This document shows, piece by piece, positions 8,875 to 15,198 of a DNA stretch of 36,799 nt. Where the stretch lies: NCBI GenBank assembly GCA_050943315.1, contig JBMNOY010000017.1:1-36799 (forward strand), written 5' to 3'. The DNA comes from JBDKUD01 sp050943315 (GTDB lineage: Bacteria > Bacillota > Syntrophomonadia > Syntrophomonadales > Syntrophomonadaceae). A program made the position numbers and the translations under genes. The notes beneath the pieces were generated by a model. The model saw only the letters and a program-made list of their open reading frames with translations. It ran no database searches and was not told where the DNA came from. Numbering within the stretch: position 1 is the first letter of the stretch; every line of letters starts with the position of its first letter.

Positions 8875-8889
8875 GGAAGGTGGGGGATA

Positions 8890-10014
8890 ATGGCCGAAAA
8901 ACGTGATTACTACGAGGTGCTGGGAGTATCGCGAAATGCTACCGCAGATGAAATAAAAAAAGCTTACCGGAGATTGGCCAGGAAATATCATCCTGATGTC
9001 AATAAGGATGATCCTAATGCCGACGATAAGTTCAAGGAAATAAACGATGCCTACGGAGTATTAAGTGATCCGCAGAAAAAAGAAGCTTATGACCGGTTCG
9101 GACATGATGCTTTTGACCCTACCCGCAATGCTGGTGCAGGTGGGTTTGGCTTTGATGACCTGAGTCAAAGCTTTGGGGACATTTTTGACATGTTTTTTGG
9201 GGGATCCGGCCGGCGCAGGAGAACCGGACCTCAGCGCGGGGCAGACCGGGAAATGCGCATGGAAATAAATTTCGAAGACGCTGTGTTTGGTATTGAAAAA
9301 GATTTTGAACTTCCCCGGGTGGAGGACTGTGATAAATGTCATGGCAGTGGTGCAGAACCAGGGTCTAATATCAAGACCTGTCCCCAGTGTAAAGGCACAG
9401 GACAAATACGTACTGTCCAGAGTACACCGTTTGGGCGTTTTGAAAGCTCGCGTCCGTGTACCAACTGCCGGGGCGAGGGTAAAATTATTGAAAAACCATG
9501 CAGCACCTGCAGGGGGACAGGAAAGGTTAAGAAGAATCGCCGTATTCATGTACGCATCCCGGCTGGAATTGATACCGGTTCCCGCTTGAGAGTAAGCGGT
9601 GAGGGAGAACAGGGTATAAACGGAGGTCCCCCGGGGGATTTATATATCGTTATTATTGTACGTTCTCACCCTGTATTTAGCCGTGATGGGTATAACCTGA
9701 TTTGTAACTTGGATATTGATTTCGTTCAGGCGGCATTGGGAGCGGAGATTAAGGTGCCTTTGCTAGGGGGAGCTGAACATAGTATAAATATCCCCAATGG
9801 GACTCAACCAGGGGACATTATCACCGTAAAGGGCAAAGGTATTCCACACCTGCACAGCCACCGGTTTGGTGATTTGAAAGTGGTTATCAATGTTAAAATC
9901 CCAACCCGGCTGACAAGAAAACAGAAAGAATTACTGTCTGCCTTTTACGAGGACAGTGACGAAAAGCCCAACAAGAAAGGATTATTTGATAAGTTTAAAG
10001 ATGCCATGGGGTAA
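8890..10014 (+). CDS. dnaJ: Molecular chaperone DnaJ (Hsp40, type A)
   Basis: The 374-residue type A J-protein starts with a J domain whose HPD motif is at residues 34-36. A Gly/Phe-rich linker follows (about 80-110, including GGFGFDD and MFFGGSG). Then come four CxxCxGxG zinc-binding repeats beginning at C147, C164, C190 and C204, and two C-terminal substrate-binding domains. It delivers unfolded clients to DnaK and stimulates its ATPase. GGAAGGTGGGGG directly upstream is a strong ribosome binding site. All zinc ligands are present. Confidence 0.98.
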   Translation: MAEKRDYYEVLGVSRNATADEIKKAYRRLARKYHPDVNKDDPNADDKFKEINDAYGVLSDPQKKEAYDRFGHDAFDPTRNAGAGGFGFDDLSQSFGDIFDMFFGGSGRRRRTGPQRGADREMRMEINFEDAVFGIEKDFELPRVEDCDKCHGSGAEPGSNIKTCPQCKGTGQIRTVQSTPFGRFESSRPCTNCRGEGKIIEKPCSTCRGTGKVKKNRRIHVRIPAGIDTGSRLRVSGEGEQGINGGPPGDLYIVIIVRSHPVFSRDGYNLICNLDIDFVQAALGAEIKVPLLGGAEHSINIPNGTQPGDIITVKGKGIPHLHSHRFGDLKVVINVKIPTRLTRKQKELLSAFYEDSDEKPNKKGLFDKFKDAMG

Positions 10015-10044
10015 ACCCGGGGTTGCTTACAGGAGGGTTAGGAC

Positions 10045-10968
10045 GTGAAATGGAAAGAGTTCAGTGTTCTCACTGAAGGAGTATGTGTTGAAGCTATAGC
10101 AGGTATTTTTCATAAGCTGGGTTCTGGCGGAGTTGTAATTGAAGATCCCCAAGCGGCACGGAGATATGTCAACACCGAAGTCTTCAATCCCGGCTCGGTG
10201 TCTCCGGATTTTTTAAAGCATAACTTTGTAGTAGTCAAGGCCTACTTTCCTGAAGACAAAAATATTATGGATGAGTTGGACTCCTCGCTTGAAAAGGTAC
10301 AAGAGAACTTTGGTACCAAGTGTCAGCTGATTATCGATGAGGTAAGAGACGAAGACTGGCAAAACTCCTGGAAAAAATATTACCATACCTTTAAGGTTGG
10401 CAATCGTCTGGTAATAAAACCGGCCTGGGAGGAGTATCAGGCCGGGGATAACGAAGTAGTTATAGATATTGACCCGGGTATGGCCTTTGGAACTGGTATA
10501 CATGCTTCTACGCGGTTTTGCTTGTTATTTATGGATAAGTATCTTAAGGGCGGAGAAAAAGTTATTGATGCCGGTTGCGGTTCAGGAATACTGTCTATCG
10601 CCGCGGCTAAATTGGGCGCAGCCAGTGTTTTTGCTATGGATGTTGATGATGTGGCGGTCAAGATAGCCCGGGAAAATATAAGACTCAATGGTACTGAGGA
10701 CAGAATCCAGGTTGAAGAGGGCAACATTATTGAATTTCTGAAGGCTCACCAACCAGACCTGGTTTTCGCCAATATTACCGCTGAGGTTATCGTCCTGCTT
10801 ATTCCTGAAGTAGCTAAATATTTACGCCCAGGTGGATACCTGTTCGGGTCGGGTATTGTAGAGCCCCGCTGGCCGGGAGTAAAAAAACAGTTGTTAGACC
10901 ATGGATTTGACATTGAGGAAGTTTTGCATGATGTAGACTGGATAGGGGTTGCCGCTAGAAAATTATAA
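10045..10968 (+). CDS. prmA: Ribosomal protein L11 methyltransferase PrmA
   Basis: The product has 307 residues. A small N-terminal L11-recognition domain (residues about 1-70) is followed by a class I SAM-dependent methyltransferase domain. Motif I is D175-AGCGSG, and the family motif DPGMAFGTG precedes it at about residues 147-155. A conserved NI (VFANITAEVI) sits at the catalytic edge. It trimethylates lysines of ribosomal protein L11. The GTG start at 10045 (MKWKEFSV) has AGGAGGG at 10031-10037. It is the last gene of the heat-shock operon, as in B. subtilis, and a strong terminator follows. Confidence 0.95.
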   Translation: MKWKEFSVLTEGVCVEAIAGIFHKLGSGGVVIEDPQAARRYVNTEVFNPGSVSPDFLKHNFVVVKAYFPEDKNIMDELDSSLEKVQENFGTKCQLIIDEVRDEDWQNSWKKYYHTFKVGNRLVIKPAWEEYQAGDNEVVIDIDPGMAFGTGIHASTRFCLLFMDKYLKGGEKVIDAGCGSGILSIAAAKLGAASVFAMDVDDVAVKIARENIRLNGTEDRIQVEEGNIIEFLKAHQPDLVFANITAEVIVLLIPEVAKYLRPGGYLFGSGIVEPRWPGVKKQLLDHGFDIEEVLHDVDWIGVAARKL

Positions 10969-10985
10969 AATCTGTAAACTCGTGT

Positions 10986-11023
10986 AATTCAAGTTGGGGA
11001 GAAATCCCGGCTTGAATTTTTTT
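10986..11023 (+). terminator. Intrinsic terminator of the hrcA-prmA operon
   Basis: The stem AATTCAAGTTGGGG (10986-10999) pairs with TCCCGGCTTGAATT (11005-11018) over 14 bp, including three G-U pairs, around a 5-nt AGAAA loop. A run of seven T (11017-11023) follows directly. It lies 18 nt after the prmA stop and sets the downstream limit of the HrcA-controlled operon. Confidence 0.92.
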
Positions 11024-11056
11024 CGGCTTAATTACAGACTGGTTGGAGTTGGTTAA

Positions 11057-11803
11057 GTGCATCGCATATTTGTTTCTCCGGATAACATTGATACCGTTCA
11101 GTTCCTGGTGTCTATTGATGAGGAACAGGCCCACCACCTGGAAAAGGTTCTACGGCTAAAGACCGGTGATCAAGTGGTAGCTTTTGACGGTACTGGCAAC
11201 GAATACACCCTTACCTTGCGGGGGCGCGTAAACGGAATTCTAATGGGAGCCATTAATAATACCCGGTGCATTGCGGACACCAGTGTGAATCTAGCTCTGG
11301 TGCAGGGAATAGCCAAGGGGGATAAAATGGATACTATAGTTCAAAAAGCCGTAGAGATTGGTGTCAGCACTATTTATCCGGTATCCACACAGTATTCAGT
11401 GGTAAAGTTAGATCAAGTCAAAGCCCAAAAAAAAGTCAGCCGCTGGCAGACTATTGCCCGGGAGGCTTGCAAACAATGCCGGCGTAACCGGGTGCCGGAA
11501 ATTAAACCAGTTATGAGTTTGCAATCAAGTTATGCATATATGCAAAATTCCCTGGCGGTGATGCTTTATGAACAAGAAAAAGATAACCGTCTAAAACATA
11601 TACTAAAGTCAAATTGGGATAATACCAAGCAGGAATTGTTTCTGCTCATCGGCCCGGAAGGCGGCTTTAGTGCTGACGAAGTAAACGAAGCCCGGGCTAA
11701 GGGCATATTAACGGCCAGCCTGGGTCGCCGCATACTGAGAACAGAAACCGCCAGTCTAGTCGCCGCCAGTATTGTTATGTACGAGCTAGGAGATCTGGGG
11801 TAA
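11057..11803 (+). CDS. rsmE: 16S rRNA m3U1498 methyltransferase RsmE
   Basis: The protein has 248 residues with an N-terminal PUA-like RNA-binding domain (residues about 1-70, HHLEKVLRLKTGDQVVAFDG) and a SPOUT-class trefoil-knot methyltransferase domain. The SAM-binding knot motifs LLIGPEGGFS and LGRRILRTETAS are clear near the C-terminus. It methylates U1498 of 16S rRNA in assembled 30S subunits. It starts with GTG at 11057 behind a weak GGAG site, after the operon terminator, so it may use its own promoter, which I could not identify. The stop codon is the first base triplet of a palindromic repeat. Confidence 0.94.
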   Translation: MHRIFVSPDNIDTVQFLVSIDEEQAHHLEKVLRLKTGDQVVAFDGTGNEYTLTLRGRVNGILMGAINNTRCIADTSVNLALVQGIAKGDKMDTIVQKAVEIGVSTIYPVSTQYSVVKLDQVKAQKKVSRWQTIAREACKQCRRNRVPEIKPVMSLQSSYAYMQNSLAVMLYEQEKDNRLKHILKSNWDNTKQELFLLIGPEGGFSADEVNEARAKGILTASLGRRILRTETASLVAASIVMYELGDLG

Positions 11804-11835
11804 GGAAGCAAGGGGACGGTTCTTTTGCTTCCTTA
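11801..11835 (+). repeat. REP-like palindromic repeat, copy A
   Basis: TAAGGAAGCAA (11801-11811) and TTGCTTCCTTA (11825-11835) form a perfect 11-bp inverted repeat around a 13-nt centre containing GGGGACGGTTCT. The repeat starts in the rsmE stop codon and as RNA makes a hairpin ending the message. The same 29-nt unit (11804-11832) recurs at 12116-12144, and inverted at 12171-12199. Confidence 0.85.
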
Positions 11836-11857
11836 CTCTGCTTCCAGTAATTTATGG

Positions 11858-12058
11858 CGGATTACGCGGATTTGTATAAGATCCCCGCGGCTAGATACTA
11901 AAATAGTATAGTAGGAAATGTAACACAGATTATCACAGATTTAATTAGAAGGACACAGTTCTTTGTATGTTATATTTAGTAATACTATAATTCCGCATTA
12001 AGTTTATAAAATAAATCCGCGTCAATCCTTTTTAAATCTGCGTAATCCGCGTTGAATT
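11858..12058. repeat. Degenerate inverted-repeat element (MITE-like)
   Basis: CGGATTACGCGGATTT (11858-11873) is matched in reverse complement by AAATCTGCGTAATCCG (12034-12049) at 15 of 16 positions, bounding about 190 bp of AT-rich sequence with no reading frame. The right arm, 12013-12058, holds two imperfect copies of an AAATCnGCGTnAATCC unit and matches 25015-25060 upstream of glyQ at about 39 of 46 positions. It is therefore a dispersed repeat. There is no transposase. I infer a miniature element or a decayed repeat array. Confidence 0.6.
11963..11991 (+). promoter_or_regulatory. Candidate promoter inside the repeat element, reading to mtaB
   Basis: TTGTAT (11963-11968), 17 nt, and a perfect TATAAT (11986-11991) point towards mtaB, 226 nt downstream. 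If used, the transcript would carry all the REP-like palindromes in its leader. The -35 box is weak and the AT-rich setting makes chance matches likely. Confidence 0.35.
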
Positions 12059-12066
12059 ATGCTAAC

Positions 12067-12106
12067 AAGGGGTCGGTCATGAGGGTGTGCGGTTAATCAT
12101 ATGGAA
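12067..12106 (+). repeat. Partial duplicate of the mtaB ribosome binding site and start
   Basis: Bases 12067-12082 match the mtaB ribosome binding site and ATG region 12205-12220 at 15 of 16 positions (AAGG-GTCGGTCATGA). Bases 12083-12106 match mtaB coding bases 12244-12267 at 20 of 24. The 23 bases between them in the real gene are missing. The copy opens with ATG at 12079 but stops after five codons, so it is a dead duplicate of the gene start. Confidence 0.75.
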
Positions 12107-12199
12107 GCACGGGAAGGAAGCACGGGGACGGTTCTTTTGCTTCCTTATTAGGGTGTAAGGTTAATTATTTGGAAGCAAGAGAACCGTCCCCGTGCTTCC
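12103..12199 (+). repeat. REP-like palindromes, copies B and C in inverted orientation
   Basis: Copy B (12116-12144) and copy C (12171-12199) are 29-nt units facing each other across 26 nt and differ at one base once C is reverse-complemented, so the pair can fold as a long hairpin. An 11-nt fragment GGAAGCACGGG at 12103-12113 repeats the start of copy B 2 nt before it. Between B and C lies a second mtaB-like segment (12151-12174, 21 of 24 matching 12244-12267). Copy C ends 17 nt before the mtaB ATG, just ahead of its ribosome binding site, so folding could expose or hide that site. Confidence 0.85.
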
Positions 12200-12216
12200 A
12201 TAATAAGGAGTCGGTC

Positions 12217-13518
12217 ATGAAAACGGTGGCTTTTTTTACCCTGGGGTGTAAGGTTAATCAGGTGGAAACGGAACAATTGAAAGAGGATTTTATCCGGCAT
12301 GGTTATCAAGTGGTTGATTTCAAGCAGGCGGCGGATGTTTATATCATAAATACCTGCACGGTTACACATGTTAGTGATAAAAAATCCCGGGCTATGATTC
12401 GCAGGGCAGCCCGGGCGAACCCGGCAGCATTAATTGCGGTCACCGGTTGTTTGGCACAGACCGACCCGGAACAGGTAGCAGAAATTGAAGGTGTTAATCT
12501 GGTAGTCGGCAACGCCCGCAAACATGATATTTTCACAATAATAGACACATATGCTTTTGACCCTAACGGGGCACAGATTCTGGCGGATAAGATAACCCGG
12601 CAGGATATACCGGCTCCAGTTATTTATTCTAAGCACCACCAACGTACCCGTGCCTTCATTAAGATTGAGGATGGCTGTGAGAATTTCTGCTCTTATTGCA
12701 TAGTGCCCCACGCTCGCGGGCCGGTGCGGAGCAAAGCACCTGATGATGTTCGGGCGGAAGCGGAACAATTGTTGCTGCTAGGTTACCGGGAAATAGTACT
12801 AACCGGCATAAATACCGGCATGTATGGGCGGGACCTGACGGATTGGAATCTGACCCGTCTGCTGGAATATCTTGTAGAAAGTCTGCCAGGGGAGTATCGC
12901 ATTCGGCTCAGTTCGGTGGAACCTCCACAGCTAACTGATGGTTTAATCGACCTGGCGGCATCTAGTGAGCATATCTGCCGCCATTTTCACATACCATTGC
13001 AAAGTGGCAGCGATCATGTTTTAAAATTAATGAATCGGCGTTATAATCGTTCCCAATACATTGGTCTGATTACCCATATAGCCGGGAGAATTCCCGATAT
13101 AGCCCTTACTACTGATGTCATGGTAGGTTTTCCGGGTGAATCGGAAGCAGATTTCTTGGCAACTTATAACCTTATTGAACAAATGCCGTTTCTAGACCTG
13201 CATGTTTTTAAATATTCGCCCCGGCCGGGTACTCCAGCAGTTGACTTCCCAGAACCGGTAGCAGAAGAGGAAAAGCAAAAACGCAGTGAGTTACTGATTA
13301 ATTTAGCGGCCCGTAAACATGAGCAATTTCTGAAGGATATGATTGGTAAAAAGGTTAGTACATTGATAGAAAAAAAATTAGATAATAATACTTGGTCTGG
13401 GATCAGCGACAATTACATAAATATAACTGTCTCTGGCAAGAACCTGAATGCGGGGGAGATGGTAGATACTACCATCAACGGTATCAGTAATGGTAATGCT
13501 ACCGGAACTGTTAAGTAA
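12217..13518 (+). CDS. mtaB: tRNA t6A37 methylthiotransferase MtaB
   Basis: The protein has 433 residues starting at ATG 12217 (MKTVAFFTLGCKVNQVE) with AAGGAG at 12205-12210. A longer open frame starts at 12169 but lies in the repeat cluster and has no proper site. The N-terminal UPF0004 domain supplies the auxiliary cluster cysteines C11, C47 and C78. The radical SAM motif is C154-x3-C158-x2-C161 (CENFCSYCIVPHARG). The C-terminal part of about 60 residues is TRAM-like. The enzyme converts t6A37 to ms2t6A37 in tRNAs reading ANN codons. The TLGCKVN start and the C-x3-C-x2-C context fit the MtaB/YqeV branch better than MiaB or RimO. Linkage to rsmE matches B. subtilis yqeU-yqeV. Confidence 0.94.
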   Translation: MKTVAFFTLGCKVNQVETEQLKEDFIRHGYQVVDFKQAADVYIINTCTVTHVSDKKSRAMIRRAARANPAALIAVTGCLAQTDPEQVAEIEGVNLVVGNARKHDIFTIIDTYAFDPNGAQILADKITRQDIPAPVIYSKHHQRTRAFIKIEDGCENFCSYCIVPHARGPVRSKAPDDVRAEAEQLLLLGYREIVLTGINTGMYGRDLTDWNLTRLLEYLVESLPGEYRIRLSSVEPPQLTDGLIDLAASSEHICRHFHIPLQSGSDHVLKLMNRRYNRSQYIGLITHIAGRIPDIALTTDVMVGFPGESEADFLATYNLIEQMPFLDLHVFKYSPRPGTPAVDFPEPVAEEEKQKRSELLINLAARKHEQFLKDMIGKKVSTLIEKKLDNNTWSGISDNYINITVSGKNLNAGEMVDTTINGISNGNATGTVK

Positions 13519-13606
13519 AACCACTTATTAAACTGTACAATTATGTATATCTAAAGTAATCACCTTATACTTAGCTGGCAGTTTATCGGAATAAAACGAA
13601 AAAGGC

Positions 13607-13635
13607 TTGCACGTACCCCATATATTGGCTATTAT
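13607..13635 (+). promoter_or_regulatory. Candidate promoter upstream of hinT
   Basis: TTGCAC (13607-13612), 17 nt, TATTAT (13630-13635) lies about 145 nt before the hinT start in the 261-nt gap after mtaB. The rest of that gap is AT-rich, with another possible -10 (TAAAAT) near 13706-13711. I see no terminator for mtaB in it. Confidence 0.4.
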
Positions 13636-13779
13636 AGCAGGTAGTGATTAAGATTACGGGCCATAATTCTTATGGAAAACAGTTTTTGTTAAGGCTATTT
13701 TTTGATAAAATGAATAAAAATATTAAATCATTAAAATAATGATTAGTAAATCCATTGGTTGTTTTAAGGAGGTGATGCA

Positions 13780-14130
13780 GTGACCAAGTCAGATTGCCTA
13801 TTTTGTAAACTCGTCACTAAAGAAATACCAACCAAGGTAGTTTATGAAGACGACAATTTGATTGCCATTGAAGATATAAATCCCGCCGCTCCGGTTCATT
13901 TACTGATAATTCCCCGGGAACATATTGCTGGTTTGAATGATATTACCGAAAGTCATAAAGACTTATTGGGACATATCCAATTAGTGGCATCTAATCTGGC
14001 CAAAAAGTTTGGGCTTTCTGAACAGGGTTATCGCCTTTTAACCAACTGTGGTAAATGGGGTGGACAAGATATTCTACACATTCACTACCACCTTCTGGGT
14101 GGACGAGAACTGGGTTGGCCTCCCGGCTAA
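13780..14130 (+). CDS. hinT: HIT-family purine nucleoside phosphoramidase (HinT)
   Basis: The 116-residue protein has the histidine-triad motif H100-I-H102-Y-H104-LLGG in which the central histidine is the nucleophile. CLFCKLV near the N-terminus supplies the CxxC metal-binding pair of this branch (C6 and C9). Family members hydrolyse AMP-lysine and other nucleoside phosphoramidates, including aminoacyl-adenylates. The GTG start at 13780 has a near-perfect ribosome binding site (AAGGAGGTGAT, 13766-13776). Position directly upstream of rpsU-yqeY is common in Clostridia but differs from B. subtilis. Confidence 0.93.
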   Translation: MTKSDCLFCKLVTKEIPTKVVYEDDNLIAIEDINPAAPVHLLIIPREHIAGLNDITESHKDLLGHIQLVASNLAKKFGLSEQGYRLLTNCGKWGGQDILHIHYHLLGGRELGWPPG

Positions 14131-14133
14131 TCT

Positions 14134-14162
14134 TGACTGTGAGCCGAAAGAGATAGTACAAT
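14134..14162 (+). promoter_or_regulatory. Promoter upstream of rpsU
   Basis: TTGACT (14134-14139), exactly 17 nt, then TACAAT (14157-14162): one mismatch in each box. It starts 4 nt after the hinT stop and would give a leader of about 40 nt for rpsU. GACTGTGA (14135-14142) recurs as TCACAGTC at 14181-14188, an inverted repeat spanning the promoter and leader that could bind a regulator. Confidence 0.7.
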
Positions 14163-14207
14163 AAGATGGCATTTAATAAGTCACAGTCGGACGAGGGGAG
14201 GGAAATA

Positions 14208-14384
14208 ATGAGCGAAGTTAAAGTCGGAAAGAACGAATCCCTGGATAGTGCCTTAAAAAGGTTCAAACGTTCTTGCCAAAAATCAGGGGTTATGCAAGAT
14301 ATTCGTAAACACGAACATTACGAAAAACCTAGTATTAGGAAAAAGAAAAAGTCTGAAGCTGCTCGTAAAAAGAAAAAGTTCTAA
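14208..14384 (+). CDS. rpsU: 30S ribosomal protein S21
   Basis: The protein has 58 residues when started at ATG 14208 (MSEVKVGKNESLDSALKRFKR) behind GAGGGGAGGG. An in-frame ATG 42 nt upstream would add 14 residues that no S21 carries and lacks a site. The core RFKR-CQKSGVMQDIRKHEHYEKPS and the lysine/arginine-rich tail (KKKKSEAARKKKKF) are typical. S21 joins the 30S platform late and aids initiation. Downstream yqeY follows after 14 nt, the same order as B. subtilis. Confidence 0.97.
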   Translation: MSEVKVGKNESLDSALKRFKRSCQKSGVMQDIRKHEHYEKPSIRKKKKSEAARKKKKF

Positions 14385-14398
14385 GGAAGTGCTTTCTA

Positions 14399-14842
14399 GT
14401 GTCCCTGTCTGACAAACTACTTGCTGATATGAAGGAGGCAATGAAACAACGCGAAAAAACCCGGCTGGCGACTATCAGAATGGTGAGAGCCGCGATTAAA
14501 GACGCCGAAATCAATAAACACGTTGAGCTGACTGATGATGAGATTACGGAAATTATTAGTCGGCAGGTTAAGATTCGTAAAGATGCTATTCCGGATTATC
14601 AAAAGGCCAACCGGCCTGATTCAATTCAGCAATTGCAGGATGAAATAAAAGTTCTTCAGAGTTACCTCCCCGAGCAACTCAGTGAAGACGAGTTAAGAAG
14701 TGTCATTAGGGATACAATTATGGAAATTGGTGCCCAAGGGCAGCAAGATATAGGTAAGGTAATGAAAAACCTGATGCCGAAATTAAAAGGGCGAGCGGAT
14801 GGTAAGCAAATAAACCAGCTGGTAAAAGAGATGCTTAATTAG
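14399..14842 (+). CDS. yqeY: GatB/YqeY domain protein
   Basis: The 147-residue helical protein matches YqeY throughout (SLSDKLLADMKEAMKQREKTRLATIRMVRAAIKDAEI and QLQDEIKVLQSYLPEQLSEDEL). The fold is shared with the tail domain of GatB, the tRNA-binding subunit of the Asp/Glu-tRNA amidotransferase. A stand-alone role in tRNA or aminoacyl-tRNA handling is suspected but not established. The GTG start at 14399 follows rpsU by 14 nt with AAGGAAG as site. A terminator follows immediately. Confidence 0.93.
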   Translation: MSLSDKLLADMKEAMKQREKTRLATIRMVRAAIKDAEINKHVELTDDEITEIISRQVKIRKDAIPDYQKANRPDSIQQLQDEIKVLQSYLPEQLSEDELRSVIRDTIMEIGAQGQQDIGKVMKNLMPKLKGRADGKQINQLVKEMLN

Positions 14843-14846
14843 GAAA

Positions 14847-14890
14847 AAGTAGCCTGGCAGGCCTGATGACTTGCCAGGCTATTTCTGTTT
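14847..14890 (+). terminator. Terminator after yqeY
   Basis: TAGCCTGGCA (14850-14859) pairs perfectly with TGCCAGGCTA (14872-14881) around a 12-nt loop. Flanking A-A-G and T-T-T extend it, and the T-rich ATTTCTGTTTT follows. It closes the rpsU-yqeY transcript. Confidence 0.8.
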
Positions 14891-14924
14891 TAAAAGGTCA
14901 CTTGAAATGGGAGGTGTTGTACCT

Positions 14925-15041
14925 ATGTCGTTTATGAACCGGGGGATGCAAAGCAAAAAACAGCGCAAGTTAGTAGCGGCAGTTATCGGAATTGTGCTGG
15001 TGAGCTTTTTGGTTAGTATTGTAGCTGTAGGTTTTTATTAA
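14925..15041 (+). CDS. 38-residue single-pass membrane microprotein
   Basis: ATG at 14925 with GGGAGGTGTTG upstream opens a 38-codon frame: a basic N-terminus (NRGMQSKKQRK) followed by a hydrophobic helix (LVAAVIGIVLVSFLVSIVAV) to the end. It is flanked by a terminator on each side (14847-14890 and 15086-15131). The strong site and the positive-inside topology argue for a real gene. It resembles in shape, but not clearly in sequence, the Prli42/DUF4044 miniproteins of Firmicutes that anchor the stressosome. That link is only a suggestion. No promoter is evident in the short gap upstream, so it may depend on read-through. Confidence 0.65.
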   Translation: MSFMNRGMQSKKQRKLVAAVIGIVLVSFLVSIVAVGFY

Positions 15042-15085
15042 ACTGTATACGGAAGTTGATTGCTTTTTACCTTTTTACACCAATC

Positions 15086-15131
15086 AGTGCCAGATACCTG
15101 TTAAAAAACCAGGTATCTGGCACTTTCTTCT
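15086..15131 (+). terminator. Strong intrinsic terminator after the microprotein gene
   Basis: AGTGCCAGATACCTG (15086-15100) pairs perfectly over 15 bp with CAGGTATCTGGCACT (15110-15124) around a 9-nt A-rich loop, then TTCTTCTT. The near symmetry suggests it could also work for the minus strand. Confidence 0.88.
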
Positions 15132-15198
15132 TAAATTGCCCGGGTTAGCATATATATTGGTCAAAGATAATTATTTAATGCCAAGTGGAGGAAAGCCT

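Noticed and set aside
11801..12199. CRISPR array
   Set aside because: Repeats are few, occur in both orientations, and are not separated by uniform spacers. No cas genes are present.
12169..12216. Upstream start extending mtaB by 16 residues
   Set aside because: The extension is read from a palindromic repeat, lacks a ribosome binding site, and the family begins at the TLGCKVN region served by ATG 12217.
14166..14207. Upstream start extending rpsU by 14 residues
   Set aside because: It lies within a few bases of the predicted transcription start and S21 proteins start at the MSEVKV position, which has the GAGGGGAGGG site.
15128..15160. Sigma-E promoter before yqfC
   Set aside because: CATATATA resembles a sigma-E -10, but the upstream TTAAATT is too close for normal spacing. 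yqfC may well use sigma-E, but I cannot show the site.
15136..15198. Upstream start extending yqfC by 21 residues
   Set aside because: It falls directly behind a strong terminator with no site, while ATG 15199 has GGAGG and gives the normal family length.
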